Source of the DNA: UBA1146 sp050256555
Lineage (GTDB): Bacteria > Planctomycetota > UBA8108 > UBA1146
NCBI GenBank assembly: GCA_050256555.1
Contig: JBBWWC010000116.1
Span: forward strand, 1 to 13,562
Direction: 5' to 3'
DNA: 13,562 nt
Part shown: piece by piece, positions 7,299 through 13,562 of the stretch
How positions within the stretch are numbered: position 1 is the first letter of the stretch
Layout of the letters: each line of letters opens with the position of its first letter
Notes under the pieces: model-generated
What the model was told of the DNA's origin: nothing
The model's database searches: none
The model's input: only the letters and a program-made list of their open reading frames with translations
Program-made: the position numbers and the translations under genes

Positions 7299-8125
7299 CT
7301 AGATAAAACGATCCGAACCAGCAACAACATCGGAACTGCCAGCAACATGCTATCGAGCATATCCAGAAGCCCACCGAGTCCAGGTATTGAATTTCCCGAA
7401 TCCTTACGACCGGCCACCCGCTTCACTGCTGATTCCTGTAAATCTGACAGTTGCCCGACCAAGGCGGCCAGAATACCAAGAAAAACTCCCTGCCCGACAG
7501 GCAGTGTCTCAGCGGCCAGTAAATGTGCATACAAGAAACCGACCACTGCAGCCGCCAGAACTCCTCCTGCTAGCCCCTCCAGCGTCTTCTTCGGACTCGT
7601 AGGGTGCAGTGGATGACGACCAAAATTTCGGCCCACGAAATATGCGCCGGTATCTGCACCTTTGACCGTCAACAAGGCAAACAGGATCGCATGAACTCCG
7701 AGAGGATCGGTGGTGCCAAGTGTGATCAAGGCCTGCGTCGGGAGCGCTAGCCAGGTCCCGATCAACAGCGCCAAGAAGATCTCCAAGACAAGAGAACGAC
7801 GTTTCGAGGCCAACACCTCGGTGATCAGGGAACCCAGAAAGATTGGTGCGCCCAGCAGGAATACAGCATGCTGGAGTTCATCAGGAAATTCTTCACTCGT
7901 GGCATTGTAAGTGATCAAGAAAAAGGTCACACAACCGATCCAGATTCTCGACTTGTGTCCTTCGCGGAGGGTCAAAGCTTCAATGCATGCCCCAATACCG
8001 AACAGGAAAGACAGAGCCACAAGGCCGTAGCCTGCCGTCCACTGCTGAAGATCCGCAACCAGTACACCAATGATGATCAAAGAGATCGGGATTCCCCATC
8101 GGAGTCGGTCAGCGAGACCTTTCAT
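7295..8125 (-). CDS. cdsA: Phosphatidate cytidylyltransferase (CDP-diacylglycerol synthase)
   Basis: A 276-residue, multi-spanning inner-membrane enzyme that makes CDP-diacylglycerol from phosphatidic acid and CTP, the precursor of the phospholipids. The family signature is present at the C-terminal end: S227-D-L-x-E-S, K235-R236, K241-D242-S and IPGLGGLLDMLDS (247-259). In it Leu250 takes the place of the His or Met often found in PGxGG. The upstream catalytic-type segments KGADTGAYFVGR (155-166) and TSPKKTLEG (176-184) are also intact. Hydrophobic segments fill much of the rest. ATG at 8125 overlaps the uppS stop by four bases (ATGA), with a strong GGAGG eight bases upstream inside uppS (8134-8138). 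It follows uppS as in many bacteria, but dxr, which often comes next, is absent; phoH follows instead. Confidence 0.95.
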   Translation of the reverse strand: MKGLADRLRWGIPISLIIIGVLVADLQQWTAGYGLVALSFLFGIGACIEALTLREGHKSRIWIGCVTFFLITYNATSEEFPDELQHAVFLLGAPIFLGSLITEVLASKRRSLVLEIFLALLIGTWLALPTQALITLGTTDPLGVHAILFALLTVKGADTGAYFVGRNFGRHPLHPTSPKKTLEGLAGGVLAAAVVGFLYAHLLAAETLPVGQGVFLGILAALVGQLSDLQESAVKRVAGRKDSGNSIPGLGGLLDMLDSMLLAVPMLLLVRIVLSS

Positions 8126-8898
8126 GCTTCTCTCCTCCGAACAGCTGTCGGAATCGAACCGAAACGTCGAGGCCGACGGGCATATTCACCCAGCGCCTCA
8201 TCCAGATGTTGAGCTGAAAAATCGGGCCAGAGAACCGGAGTGAAGTACAGTTCTGCATAGGAACAATGCCAGAGAAGAAAATTGGAGAGCCTCAGATCGC
8301 CACCGGTCCGAATTAATAGATCCAGATCCGGCATTCCTGGTTCATAGAAGTGCTCGATGATCTTCTGCTCCAGATCACCCACGTCTTGTTTCTGAGATTC
8401 CAGTACTTCTTGAGCCAGAGACTGCAAGGCGTCGACAATCTCTGCTCGACCTCCGTAATTGACAGCCAACCGTAATACAATTCCGTCGTTATCGGCAGTC
8501 TCTCTTGCGACCTGCTCCATCGTCTCACGTGTCTGCTCTGGAAGATCCGCAAGGCGGCCGATGGCCTTGAACTGGACCTGCATTCGGTCCATCTCCTTGC
8601 GTTCCTGTAGTAGGTGCTCGACGAGAAGTTGCATCAAGAAGCCGATTTCTTCCTGCGGGCGACGCTGGAAGTTCTCGGTCGAGAGTGCGAAACAGGTCAC
8701 CTCGGCAATCCCACGCTCACGAGCATCACGGATCATCTGGCGCAGTGCCTCGGCCCCCTGAGCATGCCCATCGGTTCGAGGAGAGTGGCGCTGTTGAGCC
8801 CAGCGACCATTACCATCCATGATGAAACCCACATGGTGAGGGACAGAGCTGTCAGCGGTCGAGGAGTTTTCCGTTTCGGAATCCTCTCTGGGACTCAA
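8122..8898 (-). CDS. uppS: Undecaprenyl-pyrophosphate synthase (isoprenyl transferase)
   Basis: A 258-residue cis-prenyltransferase that extends farnesyl-PP with isopentenyl-PP to form the C55 lipid carrier used for peptidoglycan and O-antigen export. Hallmarks are HVGFIMDGNGRWA (22-34, catalytic D28), FALSTENF (70-77), the N147-YGGR segment, DLLIRTGGDLRLSNFLLW (193-210) and YAELYF (214-219). The usual LLWQ motif reads LLWHC here, a small deviation. Residues 1-20 are polar and probably disordered. The start is TTG at 8898, overlapping the purA stop (TTGA), with GGAG seven bases upstream (8906-8909) inside purA. A later start would remove the PxHVxFIMDGNG active-site segment, so the TTG is well supported. 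It is soluble and probably acts at the cytoplasmic face of the membrane. Confidence 0.96.
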   Translation of the reverse strand: MSPREDSETENSSTADSSVPHHVGFIMDGNGRWAQQRHSPRTDGHAQGAEALRQMIRDARERGIAEVTCFALSTENFQRRPQEEIGFLMQLLVEHLLQERKEMDRMQVQFKAIGRLADLPEQTRETMEQVARETADNDGIVLRLAVNYGGRAEIVDALQSLAQEVLESQKQDVGDLEQKIIEHFYEPGMPDLDLLIRTGGDLRLSNFLLWHCSYAELYFTPVLWPDFSAQHLDEALGEYARRPRRFGSIPTAVRRREA

Positions 8899-10148
8899 GC
8901 CAGTTCTCCGTTGGTCTTGAAAGGTGAAAAAATGCAGACTTCATCTCGACGTTTTCCGGTCGATAAAATCGACACAGGGATTCCGGTGGCCGCTTGCAGC
9001 CGTTCTATAAATGGGCGCATCGAAACTTCATCGACATCGTCCCATCCGGGCCATTGCTCGATCACCGGTTCGAGATCATTGAGTTGTTCAACGCTGAACG
9101 GAAGTGACTCGGTTACTTGCCCAGCCCGTCGGTACCCGACCACTACCGGAATCGTCTCTCTCCCGGTCAGCACATCGGCCTTGGTCAGGGCGTAGGAATC
9201 GAGATCATTGAGTTCGACTGCCAAACGTAATGCCGGAATATCTAACCAGCCGACCCGCCTTGGTCGACCGGTAGTGGTTCCAAATTCTCCGCCCGCCTCG
9301 CGTAAGGCATCCGCCTCCGCTCCATGAATCTCGGACGGAAAAGGTCCCTCTCCCACCCGTGTGCAGTAAGCCTTGGTGACTCCCACCACGTGATCAATTT
9401 TGCGCGGAGAAAATCCACTTCCGGTTCCCACTCCGAGGAACGAAGGACTCGAAGAAGTAACAAAAGGATAGGTGCCGAAATCGATGTCCAGCATGCAACC
9501 CTGAGCGCCCTCGAAGAGTAACCTTTTGCCATCGGAGTGCATCTGGTGAAGTAGGCGACTGGTATCGGTGACCTGCTTCCCGAGACGATCTTGTAATTTC
9601 TTACAAATCTCGATCCCGGCAACAGCATTCTCCTCGGAAACACCCAAGGCACGACAGCGTTCCCGAAGCCGTTCCTCCAGAACATTTTCGATGAATCCGG
9701 GCTGCACGATGTCACCCATTCGAATACCGTCACGACCAAACTTATCCTGATAAGCGGGACCGATTCCCCGCAGGGTTGTACCGATGGGGCTGCTGGCATT
9801 TTGTTCGTTGACTCGCTCGACCGCACCATGGTGTGGCAAAACGACATGAGCCCGTTCCGAAATCCAGATACGTGAAATCGCATCTTCCGGCAACGTTTCA
9901 ACTTCATCGATCAATTTCAGGGGCTCAATCACCATCCCATTGCCCAGTACCGCCTGGATTCCACCATGTAAAATCCCAGTAGGTATGTGATGCAACACAT
10001 GGCGTACATCTTCGATATAGACGGTGTGACCGGCATTCGCCCCACCTTGATAACGAACAACGGCGTCGACATCTCTTGCGAGAACATCAACGATCTTACC
10101 TTTACCTTCGTCACCCCAGTTCAGCCCGACAACACAGACATGCTGCAT
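8895..10148 (-). CDS. purA: Adenylosuccinate synthetase
   Basis: A 417-residue cytoplasmic enzyme that converts IMP, aspartate and GTP to adenylosuccinate, the committed step to AMP. The GTP-binding/catalytic WGDEGKGKIVD lies at 11-21, with the general-base Asp13 and His41 in NAGHTV. IGTTLRGIGPAY, FEGAQG followed by LDIDFGTYPFVTSS, and TTTGRPRRVGWLD are all present. Two small points differ from the common form: Gln of the usual QWGDEGKGK is Asn10, and the protein is slightly shorter than the usual length of around 430. The ATG at 10148 has GGGAG seven bases upstream (10156-10160), and serS ends 15 bases before it. The gene end overlaps uppS by four bases. Confidence 0.97.
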   Translation of the reverse strand: MQHVCVVGLNWGDEGKGKIVDVLARDVDAVVRYQGGANAGHTVYIEDVRHVLHHIPTGILHGGIQAVLGNGMVIEPLKLIDEVETLPEDAISRIWISERAHVVLPHHGAVERVNEQNASSPIGTTLRGIGPAYQDKFGRDGIRMGDIVQPGFIENVLEERLRERCRALGVSEENAVAGIEICKKLQDRLGKQVTDTSRLLHQMHSDGKRLLFEGAQGCMLDIDFGTYPFVTSSSPSFLGVGTGSGFSPRKIDHVVGVTKAYCTRVGEGPFPSEIHGAEADALREAGGEFGTTTGRPRRVGWLDIPALRLAVELNDLDSYALTKADVLTGRETIPVVVGYRRAGQVTESLPFSVEQLNDLEPVIEQWPGWDDVDEVSMRPFIERLQAATGIPVSILSTGKRRDEVCIFSPFKTNGELA

Positions 10149-10163
10149 CCAGACTCTCCCGTT

Positions 10164-11450
10164 CTATTCAGCACCACCGACATTCGTCGGAGTGATTTCA
10201 GTTTTACCGCCCATGTAAGGAACAAGAACCTCTGGAATTCGAATCGTTCCATCCGCTCTCTGATGATTTTCCAGGATCGCGATCAAGACCCTGGGAGTTG
10301 CTATAGCTGTGTTATTGAGTGTATGGCAAAAATGTACCTTACCATCTTTTCCTCTGTACCTCAGGTCCATCCGGCGCGCCTGGTAATCGTAAAAGCGAGA
10401 GGCCGAATGCGTCTCACCCCACCCCCTGGAAGGCATCCACGCCTCGATGTCGAACTTTCGCACCTGACCCATACCCAGATCTCCGGTACAGACATCCACT
10501 ACCCGGTAAGGAATCTCCATCGCCTGCAGAATCTCTTCGGCATTGTTGCGAATAAACTCATGATGTTCGATCGATTGCTCGACATCGGATTTCCCGATGA
10601 TGACCTGCTCGACCTTGTTGAATTGATGGATTCGGTACAGACCACGAGTATCTCTGCCAGCGGCTCCTGCTTCTCTGCGATAACAGGTCGACCAACCGCA
10701 ATATTTTATGGGCAATTGATCCTCTTCAAGAATCTCGCCCGAATGAAATGCAGTCACGGGAACTTCGCTGGTACCGGTCAGATAAAGGTCATCTCGTGGA
10801 ATCTCGTAAGTTTGTTCCTCGCCACCCGGAAAATATGCGGTGCCAAAGAGTGGTTCGTATTTCACCATCGTCGGCACGATCATCGGTATGAAGCCTCGCT
10901 GGACCACATGATCAAGTGCGAACCGGAGAACTGCGAGTTCCAGCAAAGCGCCATCACCCTTGAGTATATATGTTTGAGAACCGGCTAGTTTTGATGCGCG
11001 CGGAAAATCAACGATATCGAGAGCTTGTCCCAGTTCGACGTGATCTTTCGGTTCAAAATCGAACTCCGGAACGGTACCGACAACACGGAGCTCAACGTTG
11101 CCACTCTCGTCCGGCCCGACAGGTACATTCTCGGCAGCGGGCATCGGAACACGAGCATGAATGGCTTCGAGCTCTTCCTGTACCGCACGTAACTCTTCAC
11201 CGAACGATTTGATCTGGTCAGATACCTCGCCCATACGGGAGATGGCCTGTTGCTTCGCATCTCCATCCAGGGTTGCGATTTCCTTACCGGCATTCTTCTG
11301 CTCGAAACGCAGTTGTTCTTGCTCTGTAAGGATTTTTTTTCGCATATCATCAAGTTCGATCAGGCGATCGAGATCTACATCCACACCCTTGTCTAGCGCA
11401 CCTTTTCGAACCTGATCCAGTTCGGCCCGGATGTATTTAAAGTCGAGCAT
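10164..11450 (-). CDS. serS: Seryl-tRNA synthetase
   Basis: A 428-residue class II aminoacyl-tRNA synthetase that charges tRNA-Ser, and probably tRNA-Sec if present. An N-terminal antiparallel coiled-coil arm (about 25-100, rich in Glu/Gln/Lys) is followed by the catalytic domain: TGTSEV (225-230), motif 2 CYRREAGAAGRDTRG (256-270) with YRIHQFNKVE (272-281), FDIEAWMP (333-340), and motif 3 beginning at HTLNNTAIATPR (376-387). The last two segments differ from the common bacterial form: HTLNNTAIATPR replaces HTLNGSxLAxxR, and GETHSASRFYDYQARR (345-360) replaces the usual EISSCSNxxDFQARR. The start is ATG 11450, preceded by AGGAG with a five-base spacer; the frame is open to 11495 but the extra 15 residues are not family-like. 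It stands 15 bases before purA and probably heads the housekeeping transcript. Confidence 0.97.
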   Translation of the reverse strand: MLDFKYIRAELDQVRKGALDKGVDVDLDRLIELDDMRKKILTEQEQLRFEQKNAGKEIATLDGDAKQQAISRMGEVSDQIKSFGEELRAVQEELEAIHARVPMPAAENVPVGPDESGNVELRVVGTVPEFDFEPKDHVELGQALDIVDFPRASKLAGSQTYILKGDGALLELAVLRFALDHVVQRGFIPMIVPTMVKYEPLFGTAYFPGGEEQTYEIPRDDLYLTGTSEVPVTAFHSGEILEEDQLPIKYCGWSTCYRREAGAAGRDTRGLYRIHQFNKVEQVIIGKSDVEQSIEHHEFIRNNAEEILQAMEIPYRVVDVCTGDLGMGQVRKFDIEAWMPSRGWGETHSASRFYDYQARRMDLRYRGKDGKVHFCHTLNNTAIATPRVLIAILENHQRADGTIRIPEVLVPYMGGKTEITPTNVGGAE

Positions 11451-11455
11451 CGAAA

Positions 11456-11460
11456 CTCCT
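11456..11460 (-). promoter_or_regulatory. Shine-Dalgarno that fixes the serS start
   Basis: AGGAG on the minus strand lies five bases before ATG 11450. That ATG begins the family-typical MLDFKYIRAE, whereas the frame upstream to 11495 encodes 15 residues unlike SerRS proteins. Confidence 0.8.
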
Positions 11461-11510
11461 CGTGGACTGCCCTCGCTTCCTGACCATCGGAGCAAGGTTC
11501 CCGCCGAGCG

Positions 11511-11559
11511 AGGATAGACCCGGAACTGCCTCTCTACAATCGAGCCAAGCCAGAGAGGC
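11511..11559 (-). promoter_or_regulatory. serS leader: hairpin and weak promoter-like elements
   Basis: The 139-nt gap between the upstream gene and serS contains an inverted repeat with a perfect 8-bp stem (11528-11535 with 11552-11559) and a 16-base loop. It has no T-tract on either side, so it is not an intrinsic terminator. Overlapping it, minus-strand TTGTAG (11539-11534), a 17-base spacer and TATCCT (11516-11511) form a poor sigma70-like match. These could supply a separate promoter for serS, but the matches are weak. No T-box specifier or antiterminator pattern is visible. Confidence 0.25.
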
Positions 11560-11589
11560 GAAGATCGACAAGAAGATGGCTAATTTCGA

Positions 11590-13296
11590 TCAGGGTGAAG
11601 AAGATCCGCTCACCGCAGTCTGGACCGCTGAGGCTCCTAGCTGGCTCCAGTTCGCCAGTTCCGTGGCAGCTTCCCGGCGAATGTCCTGGTCATGGCCTTC
11701 AGACCCGATGAGAGCCGGCAACAGCAGTTCCAGGGCCGCCGTCATGTCCCCTTCGTCGGCAAGCCCACGGGCGATCTCCAACGTCTCCAGAAGTCTATTG
11801 CGAGCCTTCTGAGCGGCCAGTTCTTCCACTTGCCGATCGAGTCTTCGGAAAATATGGCCCCTGGCGATCTCGACTTCTCGCTGGCTGACGGGAATCCCCC
11901 CATGCCCCGAATCCGCCGAGCTAAGCAGGGTACTAATCTCGATCGATTGACCGATCTCCCGCCCTTTCTCATCGATGAACCACAGCGGTAAAACCCCATC
12001 GATCTGCCAGCTCGCACTCGAATAGGTATAAGACCACTGCTGCCAGACTCCACGGGAGCGCTGACCAGGATTCTCGACAAGACGACGGGCCAGTCGTGTC
12101 GCCTCGGAAGCATGAAAGGAAAGACGTGAATAGATCAGAGCTGCCGCTCCAGGCCGAGCATGAAGCCACAAATGAGCCAGCTCCTGAATTTCTTCCAGCA
12201 ACAGATTCCACCGCTTCACATCGGCCAAATGGGCCGGCGATCGGATCCAGCGACGACCCACTTCACCGAATCTCAAGGAGGGGGACCTCACCCCTTCCTT
12301 CCTGGTCACGGTCATCTTTGGAATCCCGACCATCAGCATCGATCGATTCTCTTGCTGCCAACCAGCCGGCAGGAAACCACGGACAATCCGTGGCCGAAGA
12401 GGTTGCGAGAGCTGATCACGTAATTTCTGAAGTTCTTCGGTGACCGGTTCTCCATCCTGGAGAAGCCGGGCCAATTGCAGCAGGGCGCGACCGTACTGTT
12501 CGGATTCAAGGTTTTGCTGAACATTCAGGTGTAATCGATTTCGGGCCCAATCGATCATCTCCGTTGCCTGTTGATCCTCGGGACAGATCGATTCCAACCG
12601 ATGAGCCAGCTGTAGGGCCAACGATAAGTCCTCGCCAGCACCAGCCTGTTCAAGCTTTTCTCTGATCTCATCCAGCCAGTTCTGTTGGAAAGAAAATACA
12701 TGAGCCGCCAGAGCTCGATCACCCGGGTATTTTTCGACAAGCTGTTCGACCATGGCGATGGCCGCGGCTTCATCGCCGCCATGCAGAAGACTTTTGGCCT
12801 GACCAAAGATTTCGTCGCACTGACTTCGTTTTTTGATCCTGTCAGTCCAGCGTAATAAGATCTTTGCAACGTTTCTTGGCGGATCGATGCCGGCTGCAGC
12901 ACAAACGATCGGGATCCGTTCGAGTCGTGGATACAGCTGAGCCATCGCTACCGATCCACCGGGGAGATCAACAACCATCAATCGATCACGTATATGACGC
13001 CAGCAACGATCTCGCAGCCGCTCACTGAATCGAATATTTGGCGCCCGAGCATCTCGCGGGATCACCAGTTCTCGCATCGGTCCCGGCAGCACCAGAAGTT
13101 CAAGGAATGCATCTTCCCAGCGATCTTCCTTCCAGGCCCTGGCGATACTCTCTATTTGCTGGAGTTGCTCGGCTTCGACGACTGGTATCTTGTCGTCGGC
13201 TCTTTTCTCGATGAAAGATTCGTCTCCGCGGTACGGGTAGGCCCCATCCACGAAAAAGAAAATCGAAATGATTCCGATGAAAAACCAGTAACGCAC
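11590..13296 (-). CDS. Exported, mainly helical protein of unknown function
   Basis: I do not recognise this 568-residue protein. It begins with a signal-peptide-like segment: basic MRYW, then FFIGIISIFFF and VDGAY (cleavage probably near residue 19). There is no lipobox, so it should be periplasmic or anchored by an uncleaved signal. Residues 40-75 and 160-300 are amphipathic helices with TPR-like spacing (for example 170-195, AAAIAMVEQLVEKYPGD). Two parts, about 300-345 and 415-460, look beta-rich. The C-terminal 470-555 is helical and again TPR-like, ending in a Ser/Gly tail. Start is GTG at 13296; GGGGTGG four bases upstream serves as a weak Shine-Dalgarno. Codon use looks like the neighbouring genes. 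It could be an envelope scaffold or assembly protein, but nothing shows a specific function. It lies 139 nt before serS and 89 nt after the partial gene. Confidence 0.75.
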   Translation of the reverse strand: MRYWFFIGIISIFFFVDGAYPYRGDESFIEKRADDKIPVVEAEQLQQIESIARAWKEDRWEDAFLELLVLPGPMRELVIPRDARAPNIRFSERLRDRCWRHIRDRLMVVDLPGGSVAMAQLYPRLERIPIVCAAAGIDPPRNVAKILLRWTDRIKKRSQCDEIFGQAKSLLHGGDEAAAIAMVEQLVEKYPGDRALAAHVFSFQQNWLDEIREKLEQAGAGEDLSLALQLAHRLESICPEDQQATEMIDWARNRLHLNVQQNLESEQYGRALLQLARLLQDGEPVTEELQKLRDQLSQPLRPRIVRGFLPAGWQQENRSMLMVGIPKMTVTRKEGVRSPSLRFGEVGRRWIRSPAHLADVKRWNLLLEEIQELAHLWLHARPGAAALIYSRLSFHASEATRLARRLVENPGQRSRGVWQQWSYTYSSASWQIDGVLPLWFIDEKGREIGQSIEISTLLSSADSGHGGIPVSQREVEIARGHIFRRLDRQVEELAAQKARNRLLETLEIARGLADEGDMTAALELLLPALIGSEGHDQDIRREAATELANWSQLGASAVQTAVSGSSSP

Positions 13297-13351
13297 GAAT
13301 CCACCCCATCGACCGGACTTCCCGAGAAGATCGGAAAGTGAGGACTACAAG

Positions 13352-13379
13352 TCTGGATCCGGCCATACCGGACCCCAGA
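13352..13379 (-). other. Imperfect inverted repeat between two genes
   Basis: Arms 13352-13362 and 13368-13379 pair around the loop CCATA (13363-13367). The inner five pairs (TCCGG/CCGGA) are perfect, and the outer part has one mismatch and one bulge. It starts a few bases after the stop codon of the upstream partial gene. No T-tract follows on the minus strand, so it may at most be a weak or factor-dependent terminator, or an mRNA-stabilising hairpin. Confidence 0.3.
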
Positions 13380-13385
13380 AGAGTA

Positions 13386-13562
13386 TCATCCTCTTTCGTT
13401 GGGTGTCGTATCGTCGAGCTCGTCGCCACGTCCAGCAGGGGAAATAGCCCCCTCCAGAAGCCTGTCTGGGCCCAGTTCACGCCATCGGGTCTCAAGGATC
13501 TCTCGGGCCAGTTCCATCTTCGAGATTCCTGCCCCTCCGATCGGTCCTGGAGCCTCTTTCCC
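13386..13562 (-). CDS. C-terminal fragment of an unrecognised protein, cut by the window edge
   Basis: From the right edge of the window one minus-strand frame stays open for 58 codons and ends with TGA at 13388-13386. It contains KMELAREILETRWRELGPD, which looks like an amphipathic helix, followed by an acidic tail ending DTTPNERG. The reading frame extends beyond the window, so the start and most of the protein are unseen. An internal ATG could start a 43-residue protein, with AGGA about nine bases upstream, but a longer CDS entering from outside is more likely. The helical stretch and the 89-nt spacing to the next gene suggest real coding sequence, but no family can be assigned. Confidence 0.5.
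   Translation of the reverse strand, partial: GKEAPGPIGGAGISKMELAREILETRWRELGPDRLLEGAISPAGRGDELDDTTPNERG

Noticed and set aside
9987..10988. Long plus-strand open frame (333 codons) opposite purA and serS
   Set aside because: It lies antisense to two genes with complete family motifs, its product resembles no protein, and it has no Shine-Dalgarno. It is a shadow of the real reading frames.
11461..11589. A T-box riboswitch in the serS leader
   Set aside because: There is a simple hairpin but no recognisable T-box sequence, antiterminator or intrinsic terminator before serS.
13100..13495. Minus-strand frame of 131 codons spanning the gap before the exported protein
   Set aside because: It overlaps both the partial gene and the start of the exported protein in another frame, and no family-like sequence is seen. 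The alternative frames read as better coding sequence.

Overview
All recognisable genes in this window lie on the minus strand, so transcription runs from the right edge to the left. The organism looks like a free-living Gram-negative-type bacterium. The sequence shows a lipoprotein with a lipobox and Asn at +2, a signal-peptide protein, an undecaprenyl-pyrophosphate synthase and moderate GC. TTG and GTG starts are frequent. The phylum cannot be fixed from the sequence alone; the mix of housekeeping genes and a giant secreted lipase would suit Planctomycetota or a related environmental lineage, but this is a guess. There is no rRNA, tRNA, CRISPR array, transposase or integrase.

In transcription order: (1) the C-terminal end of an unrecognised CDS (13562-13386); (2) a 568-residue exported, mostly helical protein of unknown function (13296-11590); (3) a tightly packed housekeeping run of serS (11450-10164), purA (10148-8895), uppS (8898-8122), cdsA (8125-7295) and phoH (7298-6294); (4) after a 213-nt gap, a membrane HD phosphohydrolase of the PgpH/7TMR-HD type without the usual extracellular domain (6080-4443), overlapped by ybeY (4446-3982); (5) after a 192-nt gap, a 1046-residue lipoprotein lipase of the VolA/'virulence factor lipase' type (3789-649), closed by a strong intrinsic terminator (586-625); (6) a DinB-like putative metal-dependent protein (576-40) that begins immediately after that terminator.

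The core is organised for translational coupling. Four junctions have 4-base overlaps of the form NTGA: purA/uppS TTGA, uppS/cdsA ATGA, cdsA/phoH TTGA and HD/ybeY GTGA. SerS-PurA-UppS-CdsA joins aminoacyl-tRNA supply, AMP synthesis, the cell-wall lipid carrier and phospholipid precursor synthesis. PhoH-HD-YbeY forms an RNA-metabolism and nucleotide-signalling group (PhoH ATPase, probable cyclic-dinucleotide phosphodiesterase, YbeY rRNA endonuclease). The large lipase has its own Shine-Dalgarno sequence and terminator and looks like a separate accessory unit.

I found no convincing new multi-gene system. The points most worth a second look are the unclassified exported protein before serS, the shortened PgpH-like protein, the large lipase with its acidic metal-loop-like segment and unassigned C-terminal third, and the DinB-like gene that starts right at a terminator.
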